Shown here piece after piece: positions 54,934 through 62,898 of a stretch of DNA of 64,000 nt. Below the pieces are notes generated by a model. That model saw nothing but the letters and a program-made list of their open reading frames with translations, was not told the DNA's origin and made no database searches. The position numbers and the translations under genes were made by a program. The stretch is taken from contig JARLGZ010000177.1 in assembly GCA_031292515.1 (NCBI GenBank), forward strand, positions 186,001 through 250,000, read 5' to 3'. Origin of the DNA: Puia sp. GTDB lineage: Bacteria > Bacteroidota > Bacteroidia > Chitinophagales > Chitinophagaceae. The first letter of the stretch is position 1; each line of letters opens with the position of its first letter.

Positions 54934-56178
54934 CTATTCCCGGACCTGGCCATTCCCCCTGATAAGCCATTTCTCCGTGATCAGCTTTTCGAGGGCGAAG
55001 GGTCCGCGGGCATGCAGTTTCTGCGTCGAGATGCCTATTTCCGCGCCCAGCCCCAATTCCTCTCCATCCGTAAAACGGGTCGAGGCATTCGTATAAACAA
55101 CGGCGGCGTCTACCTCCTGCAGAAAACGCTCGCAATGCGCTTTATTCCTCGAGACGATCGATTCGGAATGACGGGTGCCATATTGGTCGATATGCGCCAG
55201 GGCCTGGTCAATACCCTTTACGACTTTAACGGCGCATTTCAGGCTAATAAACTCACGGGAGAAATCCTCTTCGGTCGCTTTTTGAAGAAAGGAGTATCCA
55301 CGCAGAAGCGAATAGGCCTTTGGTTCGGCGAAGATCTCCACCCGATGGTCGTCAAAGAGAGGCTGCAGCCTTTTCAGGAATTCCGGGGCGATAGCCTGAT
55401 CGACGAGGATCGTATCAAGGGCGTTGCAAACCGACGGCCGGGAAACTTTGGCATTTACGACAATATTCAGCGCTTTCTCAAGGTCTGCTTCCTTCTCTAC
55501 ATATACATGACAGACGCCGGCGCCCGTCTCTATCACAGGGACGAGACTGTTCTTTCTGACAAACCGGATCAGACTCTCGGAACCCCGGGGGATTATGACG
55601 TCGATATAGCGGGTAGCAGAAAATAAATGCTCTACTGTCTCCCGCGGCGAAGGCAACAAGGTAACTGCATCGGGATGAATGCCGGCAACCTTCAGGCTCC
55701 GTTTTATAAGGCCGATGGCAGCAAGATTGGTATATTCGGCATCGCTGCTGCCTTTAAGCAGGCAGGCGTTCCGGCTGCGCAGGCACAAAGCGGTGATATC
55801 GAATGTAACGTTCGGCCTCGATTCAAAAATAGCTCCCACCACACCCAGGGGCACGGTGATCTTTTCGACCTGCAGGCCGTTTTCCAACCGGCGTTTCTCA
55901 AGGATTTTACCGGTGGGATCGGGTAGCCTGCTTATGACCCGAATGCTGTTCGAAATGGCCCTGATCCGCGCTTCGTTTAACAAAAGCCGGTCATTACGCG
56001 GATCGTCTGGTTGCTGCCTGGCGAGGTCTTTCCGATTGGCCCGGATCAATACCGACGGATCCTTCTCCAGGATATCGCCCAGAGCCTTAAGAGCCATTTT
56101 TATTTGTCGGTCCGTGGCCGTGCGAAGGTGGACACCTGCTTGATGCGTTCTGATGATCTGTGATTCAATTGTCTGCAT
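54934..56178 (-). CDS. proA: Glutamate-5-semialdehyde dehydrogenase (gamma-glutamyl phosphate reductase)
   Basis: 414 residues. Second step of proline synthesis: NADPH reduction of glutamyl 5-phosphate to the semialdehyde, cytoplasmic. The N-terminal dinucleotide domain has VPLGVVGAIFESRPNVT and NACLLKGSSDAEYTN; the catalytic Cys sits in KVSRPSVCNALDTILV; the C-terminus has SRFTDGEELGLGAEIG. The length matches the family (about 410-420). Gap of 101 bp from proB, with the same orientation. Confidence 0.95.
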   Translation of the reverse strand: MQTIESQIIRTHQAGVHLRTATDRQIKMALKALGDILEKDPSVLIRANRKDLARQQPDDPRNDRLLLNEARIRAISNSIRVISRLPDPTGKILEKRRLENGLQVEKITVPLGVVGAIFESRPNVTFDITALCLRSRNACLLKGSSDAEYTNLAAIGLIKRSLKVAGIHPDAVTLLPSPRETVEHLFSATRYIDVIIPRGSESLIRFVRKNSLVPVIETGAGVCHVYVEKEADLEKALNIVVNAKVSRPSVCNALDTILVDQAIAPEFLKRLQPLFDDHRVEIFAEPKAYSLLRGYSFLQKATEEDFSREFISLKCAVKVVKGIDQALAHIDQYGTRHSESIVSRNKAHCERFLQEVDAAVVYTNASTRFTDGEELGLGAEIGISTQKLHARGPFALEKLITEKWLIRGNGQVRE

Positions 56179-56279
56179 TCCTTATTCTTTTCAATCGCCT
56201 GTTAAAATTTTAATCCTGGTCCGAGCCCCTATTCCTATCCTGATTCGTGTTCTTCATTTTGCTGTCTTTCGCATCCCGG

Positions 56280-57314
56280 CTAAAATACCACGATATCGTC
56301 GGCATGGGCCGCCAGTACATTTTTTTGCGAGAGGCTCTCGAGAATGGCCGCTGCACTCAACCTGACCTTGGCCACACCCATAATATTCTCGTCCTCATCG
56401 ATTAGCTGCACTACCTCCCCTGCAGGGAACCTTCCCTGTACCTTGTGGATGCCCACGGTGAGGAGGCTCCGGCGCTGGGACAGCGCCTTGGCGGCGCCAC
56501 GATCGACAAAGATACTGCCCAGGGTGATAGATCCGCCGGCCAGCCATTTTTGCCTGGCTTTAAGATTGGAGGGTTGTGCCCTGAAGGTGGTGCCACTTTT
56601 TCCCGCCAGTGCATCTGCGAAGGGTGAACTGCCAGAGAGACCACTGATAATCACCTTGATACCCAATGAATTAGCCAACCGGGTAAAGGTCAGTTTGGAC
56701 ACCATGCCTCCTAGGCCCAGACTGCTCTTGTCGATTGTCACAAATCTCATGATGGATGAGTCGATCTTTTCGACCATTGGAATGATCTTTTTGTCATGGT
56801 CCATAAAGCCACCCACGGAAGTGCAGATGATAACGGTCTCCGCGTCGAAACCAATCGCGGTGAGGGTTGCCAATTCGTCATTATCGGAAAATTTGAGCTC
56901 TACATTGCTTACCAGGTCATTTTCATTCATGACCGGCAGGATCCCGTTCTTCCAGAATTCGGCAAAAGTTTCTTTCAATTGCAGAAAACGGGAACGACTG
57001 GAAAAATGCTGACGCTCACAAAGTGCCTGTGCAACGGGTATATGGTAGGCGGAAAAATACTTCTCGTACAGACGGATGAGGATCGGATTCCCGACAGCCG
57101 CCGCGGCCTTCCTCTCTGTAAGCGTCCCCTTATAATTACGGATAAAAGCTCTTCCACTTCCTACGGCGCCGCTGGAAACCAGCACGATGCGGTAATGAGA
57201 CGAGAGGGCCGCGATCTCGCCGGCTACTTTTCTGATGATGGAACGAACGATGACACCTTTTCCGTCTGTAATGACTGCTGTACCCAATTTAATGACCAAG
57301 ACCGGTTTATCCAT
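56280..57314 (-). CDS. proB: Glutamate 5-kinase with PUA domain
   Basis: 344 residues. First step of proline synthesis: phosphorylates glutamate with ATP, cytoplasmic. VIKLGTAVIT and IVLVSSGAVGSGRAFI are the kinase P-loop and substrate regions; SSLGLGGMVSKLTFTRLANS is the PRPP/proline-sensing neighbour; the C-terminal PUA domain (about 265-344) is present. ATG 57314 is preferred over the ATG at 57332 because a perfect TATTTTTG box (57326-57319) ends four bases upstream, which would leave a leaderless message. Confidence 0.95.
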   Translation of the reverse strand: MDKPVLVIKLGTAVITDGKGVIVRSIIRKVAGEIAALSSHYRIVLVSSGAVGSGRAFIRNYKGTLTERKAAAAVGNPILIRLYEKYFSAYHIPVAQALCERQHFSSRSRFLQLKETFAEFWKNGILPVMNENDLVSNVELKFSDNDELATLTAIGFDAETVIICTSVGGFMDHDKKIIPMVEKIDSSIMRFVTIDKSSLGLGGMVSKLTFTRLANSLGIKVIISGLSGSSPFADALAGKSGTTFRAQPSNLKARQKWLAGGSITLGSIFVDRGAAKALSQRRSLLTVGIHKVQGRFPAGEVVQLIDEDENIMGVAKVRLSAAAILESLSQKNVLAAHADDIVVF

Positions 57315-57318
57315 CCCG

Positions 57319-57326
57319 CAAAAATA
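57319..57326 (-). promoter_or_regulatory. -7 promoter box of proB
   Basis: TATTTTTG (57326-57319 on the minus strand) is a perfect TAnnTTTG box four bases before the proB ATG at 57314, in the 29-bp gap after the lipoprotein gene. It implies initiation at the start codon. No -33 at the expected place. Confidence 0.45.
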
Positions 57327-57343
57327 CCGCAAAAAAATTTTAC

Positions 57344-57895
57344 CTATTGAAGCTTGGCATAGAACTGTCCGCCGGTGATCGCCTTTTTAGCAGCCTTTGG
57401 ATCTCCGCCGGAAAAATAGTCTCCGCTAAAGGTTCCGGCAATATAGCCGCCGGCAATGGAGGTAACGACGATATTCAGGTGATTGACAATCAGGTCGCCC
57501 TGACCGGCGACAACCGTTCCCGCCTCGAACTGGGCGGTCGAATCTGCGTTTATTACGAGCAGGTAATAACTGGATAGATCAAACCGGGAGGAAGTATCCG
57601 TATAGGTTCCGGTGACAATCGGCTGTCCCGGTTGCTCGTAACTATTGGAAATATCCAGGTGAAGCGTCTCTTTGTTCGAATTATTGGTGAAGCCGCTGAT
57701 TTCAATAGAATTGATACCCGCTACCGAGAGCGTATCTGCCGTCACGGCGTTGTTAAAAGACTTGCTTACTCCATCCATGACGCAGGTCAGATAGGCGGTA
57801 TCCGAATTGGAAGTAGTCCCCGAACCACTTTTATTGCAGGACAACAGGAAGAAAGGAAAAGCAAATGTCAGAAGCAGGCCCAGGAGTTTTGCCAT
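57344..57895 (-). CDS. Lipoprotein, DUF6252-like hypothetical
   Basis: 183 residues. Signal peptide with a lipobox-like LLSCN (Cys20), then a Ser/Gly/Thr spacer and a beta-rich domain. The VMDGVSKSFNNAVT, ISGFTNNSNKETLHLDISNS, GTYTDTSS and GGYIAGTFSGDYFSGGDPK segments match the small lipoproteins of this phylum that carry a DUF6252-type domain. Cargo unknown. It lies just upstream of proB with no link in function. Confidence 0.6.
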   Translation of the reverse strand: MAKLLGLLLTFAFPFFLLSCNKSGSGTTSNSDTAYLTCVMDGVSKSFNNAVTADTLSVAGINSIEISGFTNNSNKETLHLDISNSYEQPGQPIVTGTYTDTSSRFDLSSYYLLVINADSTAQFEAGTVVAGQGDLIVNHLNIVVTSIAGGYIAGTFSGDYFSGGDPKAAKKAITGGQFYAKLQ

Positions 57896-57979
57896 CAGCT
57901 AAATAATTTTCTGCAAATATGGCCTGGAAAAATCGGGCTGCCGCCTTTTAAATGTTAAAATGATCCCCGCCGCCATGAT

Positions 57980-58213
57980 TTAATTCTCCTGGATCTGGAC
58001 CCTGTCATGATAAACCCGGATTGTCCCGGAACGGCGGTCCGCAATCATATTGGTACAAATCTTCCTGACCACCCATTTGTTCAGAAAGCGGGACAAGTAT
58101 TCTACTTCGTTTAGCTGGTTTGCATCGATCGAATTACCGGATTCATCGATCCATTCGATCTTGATGTCCTGAGGTAGTTGCATAAACCTGGGCAGGATGT
58201 TGGAATTAAGCAT
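57980..58213 (-). CDS. Small conserved-looking hypothetical protein
   Basis: 77 residues, no signal peptide or membrane helix. IKIEWIDESGNSIDANQLNEVEYL reads like a short alpha/beta domain with an acidic face, followed by KWVVRKICTNMIADRRSG. The frame uses ordinary codons. No family is recognised. It stands alone between the lipoprotein and TIGR01777 genes. Confidence 0.45.
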   Translation of the reverse strand: MLNSNILPRFMQLPQDIKIEWIDESGNSIDANQLNEVEYLSRFLNKWVVRKICTNMIADRRSGTIRVYHDRVQIQEN

Positions 58214-58399
58214 GGATATTGGAGTTTGAAAGTGTTACAGTACGATATAACTCCTTGGCAGCCGCAATTATTGTGTTTGATCGCCAAACGTCGATGCAAT
58301 ATCTTAAAACATTAAAAATCAATATTTTAAGAATTCAATACAGATGATCCTGGACTATATTGCCCTGGCTGCTCCGGCCCCCCCCGGCCATCCCCGCGG

Positions 58400-59323
58400 T
58401 CAAACCAGGGCGGGCAGGGCGGTCTCAAGCGAAGGATAGAGGAAGCGAAAACCCGTTTCAAGGGTTTTTTTGGCGCTGACAGTTGCGCTCTTCAATACTT
58501 CGACACTCATCTCTCCGAGAACACTCTTCAATATAAAGGCGGGGACTTTCACCGGGATGAAGAAACGGCCCTTGAGCTGCCTGGCCAGTCCCAGGGTAAG
58601 CGTTTGATTGTCGACCGGCGAAGGGGATACCGCATTGAATACTCCTTGCAGCGATGGCTGTTCGATAGCATAAAGGAACAACCGGCAAAGGTCCTCGATA
58701 TGAATCCAGCTTATTACCTGCCGGCCGTTTCCCAATATAGCGGCAAACCCCATGCGAATGGGCTTTTTGAAGGCCGCTAATGCTCCCCCCGTGCTGCTCA
58801 GTACGATGCCTGCGCGAAGGGTCACACGGCGTTTACCTAATAATCCAACAGGCCGGAGGCTCTCTTCCCAGAGGCGGCAGGTTTCACCGAGGAAATCCGT
58901 CGAAACGGGATCCGTCTCCACAAAACCGCCCTTCACAGGTCCCTCTTCAGGGTCAGCGCCATACCAGCCAATCGCAGAAACTCCAACCACCGACTGTACT
59001 TGATTCGGGATCTCCCGTAAGGCTTTCACAATAAGGTCCCCGCTCAGGGTCCGGCTTTCTTCTATTTCCTTCTTCCTTTTGATATTCCAGCGTTTATCAG
59101 CCACGCCGGCCCCGGCAAGATGGATGATATGATCTGCGCGGCGGATAGATTCCGGATCGATCGACTGTCTTTCAGGATTCCAGGCGGCTACGGAAAGACC
59201 CGGGCGGCCTGAGGAAACGGGTCTTCTCGACAATAGGATCACCTCGTACCCTTTTTCCAGCAAGAACCGGCCGAGCGCCGAGCCGATCATTCCAGTTCCG
59301 CCGGTGATAAGAATGGTGGCCAT
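58400..59323 (-). CDS. TIGR01777 family NAD(P)-dependent epimerase-like protein
   Basis: 307 residues. SDR-type Rossmann fold: [23 protein letters not shown] at the N-terminus, [17 protein letters not shown] and [19 protein letters not shown] in the middle, and a C-terminal DUF1731-like segment ([22 protein letters not shown]). E. coli YfcH and human SDR39U1 belong here; the reaction is unknown. It has a promoter of its own (59347-59378). Confidence 0.9.
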   Translation of the reverse strand: MATILITGGTGMIGSALGRFLLEKGYEVILLSRRPVSSGRPGLSVAAWNPERQSIDPESIRRADHIIHLAGAGVADKRWNIKRKKEIEESRTLSGDLIVKALREIPNQVQSVVGVSAIGWYGADPEEGPVKGGFVETDPVSTDFLGETCRLWEESLRPVGLLGKRRVTLRAGIVLSSTGGALAAFKKPIRMGFAAILGNGRQVISWIHIEDLCRLFLYAIEQPSLQGVFNAVSPSPVDNQTLTLGLARQLKGRFFIPVKVPAFILKSVLGEMSVEVLKSATVSAKKTLETGFRFLYPSLETALPALV

Positions 59324-59346
59324 GATTCCTTAGTTTATTTAACCGT

Positions 59347-59378
59347 CAAAGTTAGGGTTGGGATAGCTCTGTTTACAA
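59347..59378 (-). promoter_or_regulatory. Promoter of the TIGR01777 gene
   Basis: TTG (59378-59376), 21-base spacer, then TAACTTTG (59354-59347), a perfect TAnnTTTG box. The ATG (59323) is 23 bases downstream. One of the best promoter matches in the window. Confidence 0.55.
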
Positions 59379-59439
59379 TAAAAAAAGTTGTCGAAAACAT
59401 AAAACCTGAAAATCTCCATCAGGACAACGAAAGGATTTC

Positions 59440-60756
59440 TCAAAGGACGATCTGGTTGAGCAGCAAAACCATCAACAACCCTACCACCGATACCATGGTC
59501 TCCATGATAGTCCAGGTAGCGAAGGTCTGTCGAATGGTGAGATTGAAGTATTCCTTAAACAACCAGAAGCCTCCGTCGTTGACATGCGAGAATGTCATGC
59601 TTCCCGCCCCTATGGCCAGGACCATCAATTCCGGTTTTATCGCCGATTGCTGTAGCAAAGGCAGCAATATCCCCACTGTTGTCAATCCCGCCACTGTTGA
59701 GGAACCGGTACAAACCCGTATAAGGGCTGCGATGCCCCACCCCAAAACCAACGGTGAAATGGAGGTATGAACCAGGCTTCGCGCTATATAAACATTTACG
59801 CCCCCCTCGCTCATAACCTGCATAAAGACACCGGCGCCTGCAATGATCAGCATGACCGGGGCCACGCCTTTGAAGGCATCTTCCAGGGATTTCATCAATG
59901 CCTTCATGGGCCTGCCCATCCGCAGGCCCAACAGGTATATGCCAGTCAGCACGGAGATTAGCATGGCCATATTGGGATCTCCGACAAAAGCGATGACTTT
60001 TTTTACAGCCGCAGCTCCCGGAATCAATCCACATACAGCCGTTGCCGTCAGCAGGATCAGTGGCATGAGCGCCGCCGAAAGGCTGAGGGCCAAACCCGGC
60101 AGCTTTTGTGGCTCCATGAGTCGTACGACCAGCAAGGAAGAGTTGGGGACCGACTTGTATTTACGCAGGGTCCTTCCAAAGACAATCCCCGACAGGATGA
60201 TCGTCGGGATGCCTACGATGATCCCGTATAGCAATGTCTTCCCGATATCCGCATGCAATTGCTGCGCGATCGCTGTGGCAGAAGGATGCGGTGGCAGGAA
60301 ACCGTGCGCCACGGACAGGGCCGACAATACCGGAATGCCCAGGTAGAGCAGCGGCAGCTTTGTAGACGCACCCACGGCGAAAACCAGGGGCATCAGCACC
60401 ATAAAGCCGGCCGAATAAAACATAGGAAGACCCACGAGGAAACCAGACAATGCCATCGCCCATTGGATGTGGCGGATACCCGACAAACGGACGAGGGATT
60501 GTGTGATCTGCTGGGCCGCTCCGCTGTCGGCAATCAATCTGCCCAGCATGGCTCCAAAACCCAATATGATTACCAGAGATCCCATGATGCTTCCTATGCC
60601 CTTCTGAATCGCGTCGCTGATCCGGTGTATGTCCAGCCCGCATGCCAGCCCCAATCCCACACTTACTACGATGAATGAAATGAATGTGTCCAGTTTGCAC
60701 CATACGATCAGTACAATCAGGCATAGGATCCCCATGAAAGACAGCAATAACGGCAT
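59440..60756 (-). CDS. Gluconate permease (GntP family)
   Basis: 438 residues with about 12 hydrophobic segments. The GLACGLDIHRISDAIQKGIGSIMG, GSLVIILGFGAMLGRLIADSGAAQ, GFLPPHPSATAIAQQL and GAGSMTFSHVNDGGFWLFKEYF stretches are GntP hallmarks. Proton-linked uptake of gluconate or another sugar acid. The frame is open to a TTG at 60765; ATG 60756 is preferred. A TACCTTTA box (60789-60782, one mismatch to TAnnTTTG) lies upstream. No gluconate kinase is in the window. Confidence 0.9.
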   Translation of the reverse strand: MPLLLSFMGILCLIVLIVWCKLDTFISFIVVSVGLGLACGLDIHRISDAIQKGIGSIMGSLVIILGFGAMLGRLIADSGAAQQITQSLVRLSGIRHIQWAMALSGFLVGLPMFYSAGFMVLMPLVFAVGASTKLPLLYLGIPVLSALSVAHGFLPPHPSATAIAQQLHADIGKTLLYGIIVGIPTIILSGIVFGRTLRKYKSVPNSSLLVVRLMEPQKLPGLALSLSAALMPLILLTATAVCGLIPGAAAVKKVIAFVGDPNMAMLISVLTGIYLLGLRMGRPMKALMKSLEDAFKGVAPVMLIIAGAGVFMQVMSEGGVNVYIARSLVHTSISPLVLGWGIAALIRVCTGSSTVAGLTTVGILLPLLQQSAIKPELMVLAIGAGSMTFSHVNDGGFWLFKEYFNLTIRQTFATWTIMETMVSVVGLLMVLLLNQIVL

Positions 60757-60827
60757 TGGAGGCAATTTGCTTTGATCCCGTTAAAGGTAACGATAAAAGA
60801 ATCGAAGCGCCCTTGCAGGCGCAGCAC

Positions 60828-60854
60828 AAAAATCCCCCCGGAAAACCAGGGGGA
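60828..60854 (-). terminator. Intrinsic terminator after ftsZ
   Basis: On the minus strand TCCCCCTGG pairs with CCGGGGGGA around TTTT, nine pairs with one G-T, followed by TTTTT. It lies 78 bases past the ftsZ stop and ends the ftsA-ftsZ transcript before the gluconate permease gene. Confidence 0.75.
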
Positions 60855-60931
60855 ATAAACAACTAAAAACAAACTGATTTCTATTTCATACAACTAAAAA
60901 CGCTCATAAAGCCGGGAAATTCCGAAAGCGC

Positions 60932-62851
60932 TCAATCGGGTCTTTTCCCGTCAAGGAATGTATTGATGGTACTGATCTCGGTATTATTGTTGTCATCTGT
61001 CTTGACTTCATAGTTGCTATAGAAGTTTTCGACATTCGAGATCGTGTTATATAATTCAAGATTACGGCGGATGTAGGCCGGCACAGTTTCAAACTCATTA
61101 TTGGGATCGGCAGCATTGATGTTGAACGACAAGTTGCGCAACTTGTTGATCCTATCGGCTGCCCGGCGCTTAGGGTCATCTGCATCGTCCTGCATCGCGG
61201 GCTCCTCTGCAGATTCTTTTGCCATCGGAATAATTTGTGCTTGATGGGCCCCAGGCTCATCCGCCGTTGGAATATCATCTCGGAATACAAGTTGCATATC
61301 GGGGGAAGATTCCTCTTCCTTAGACGGATTTTTTGCAATCGTACTCAAGACCGGTTCCTTCACAGGGGTGTGTTCCGGGTTGGATTCTTTTTCTGAACGT
61401 GGTTCTTCTGCATAAATATTGGACGGCCTTGCAAGGTATCCTCCTGACGCTGCAGTCGTGGGAGAACTATTTGAGACGCCGGATGGCGTCTGAATCTTTT
61501 CCTGACGGGCCGGTGTTACCGGTGCAATAACCTCTGGCGAAAGTACCCATTCTATCCTTGTCGGCTTTTCATTTTTTTCCACCGGGTTGTCCACAATCGT
61601 CTTTGCAATCGGTTCAATTGTTTTGACGACGGGCTCTTCATTTACAAAAAGGGAAAGTGGCGTTGCCTGCGGCGGCTGAGAGACAGGGCTCTCCACCAAC
61701 TTCGGCTGTAGTGCTTCCGCCAGGACAACTGCAGGTTGTTCCTGGACGGGTTTTTCTTTTGTGTTTCCGGCAAGAGGAAGTACAGGCCGTTTTTCTGTAG
61801 CAGGTTCTGCGGGGATGCCGAGAGGCATGAGGATCTTTTCTTCCTTTTTAGCAGCAGTCCGGGAATTGGACATCTTGAAAGGATCCCTGTGTTCGAAACC
61901 GGTAGCGATGAGCGTAATCCCCAGCTTGGGTCCCAGGGAGTTCTCATATCCCAGGCCCAGGATGACATCCGTACTCTCGCCGGCCTGGCTGAGCAGATAG
62001 TTTTGGATGATCTCGACCTCATCCATCGTGAACTCATGTTCCCCTTCGCTGGAGTTGATGTTGATGAGGATCCACTTGGCTCCGCGGATATCGTTATCAT
62101 TCAAAAGAGGGGAATTAAGGGCCTCTTCGATAGCCCGCTGGGCACGATTTTCACCTTCGGTAGCGGCGTTACCCAGAATGGCTACCCCACCATTACGCAT
62201 AACGGTGCAAACATCCGCAAAGTCGACATTGATCTGACCGGTGCTGTTGATCACATCGGTGATACATTTTGCCGCCGTCGCCAGCACGTTATCGGCTTTG
62301 GCAAAAGCTTCCTTCATTTTGAGATTACCGAACTGATGCCGTAGTTTGTCATTGCTGATGACCAGCAGGGTATCAACATATTGCTTCATGATCCGGATAC
62401 CTTCTTCTGCCTGCAACTGTCTCTTTTTCCCTTCATAAGAGAAAGGAGTGGTCACGATGCCGACGGTAAGAATGCCCAGGTCTTTGCAAATTTTTGAAAT
62501 GATGGGAGCGCCGCCGGTCCCGGTGCCTCCACCCATACCTGCGGTGATAAAAGCCATTTTGGTATTTACTTCCAGGATCTGTTTGATCTCTTCCAGACTT
62601 TCTTCCGTCGCCTGTCTGCCGATGTCGGGATTTGCACCCGCACCTAGCCCCTGTGTCAGGTGCGGTCCTAACTGTACTTTATTGGGAACGCGGCTCTGGG
62701 CGATGGCCTGCGCATCGGTATTACAAATGATGAAGTTTACCCCTTCAATATTCTGACCGAACATCTGGTTTACAGCATTGCTCCCGCCGCCACCCACGCC
62801 AATCACCTTGATGATGGATGATTTTTCCTTTGGTAAATCAAAATGAATCAT
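60932..62851 (-). CDS. ftsZ: Cell division protein FtsZ, with a very long linker
   Basis: 639 residues. Tubulin-like GTPase forming the Z ring. The GTP-binding glycine loop is GMGGGTGTGGAP (about 104-115) and the T7-type region AGKKTEDNSR-like end of the core is near residue 325. Residues about 330-600 are a Pro/Glu/Ser-rich linker with no domain; the last residues end DGKRPD. Usual FtsZ proteins are 350-400 residues, so the linker is long, as in several Bacteroidetes. It follows ftsA with 47 bp and ends at a good terminator. Confidence 0.97.
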   Translation of the reverse strand: MIHFDLPKEKSSIIKVIGVGGGGSNAVNQMFGQNIEGVNFIICNTDAQAIAQSRVPNKVQLGPHLTQGLGAGANPDIGRQATEESLEEIKQILEVNTKMAFITAGMGGGTGTGGAPIISKICKDLGILTVGIVTTPFSYEGKKRQLQAEEGIRIMKQYVDTLLVISNDKLRHQFGNLKMKEAFAKADNVLATAAKCITDVINSTGQINVDFADVCTVMRNGGVAILGNAATEGENRAQRAIEEALNSPLLNDNDIRGAKWILININSSEGEHEFTMDEVEIIQNYLLSQAGESTDVILGLGYENSLGPKLGITLIATGFEHRDPFKMSNSRTAAKKEEKILMPLGIPAEPATEKRPVLPLAGNTKEKPVQEQPAVVLAEALQPKLVESPVSQPPQATPLSLFVNEEPVVKTIEPIAKTIVDNPVEKNEKPTRIEWVLSPEVIAPVTPARQEKIQTPSGVSNSSPTTAASGGYLARPSNIYAEEPRSEKESNPEHTPVKEPVLSTIAKNPSKEEESSPDMQLVFRDDIPTADEPGAHQAQIIPMAKESAEEPAMQDDADDPKRRAADRINKLRNLSFNINAADPNNEFETVPAYIRRNLELYNTISNVENFYSNYEVKTDDNNNTEISTINTFLDGKRPD

Positions 62852-62898
62852 AACAATAGAATTTAAATCAGGTTAGTATTTATCGGCAAAACTTTTGC

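Noticed and set aside
54889-55626. 245-codon plus-strand frame across proA
   Set aside because: Antisense shadow of proA; no family sequence.
56344-57012. 222-codon plus-strand frame across proB
   Set aside because: Antisense shadow of proB.
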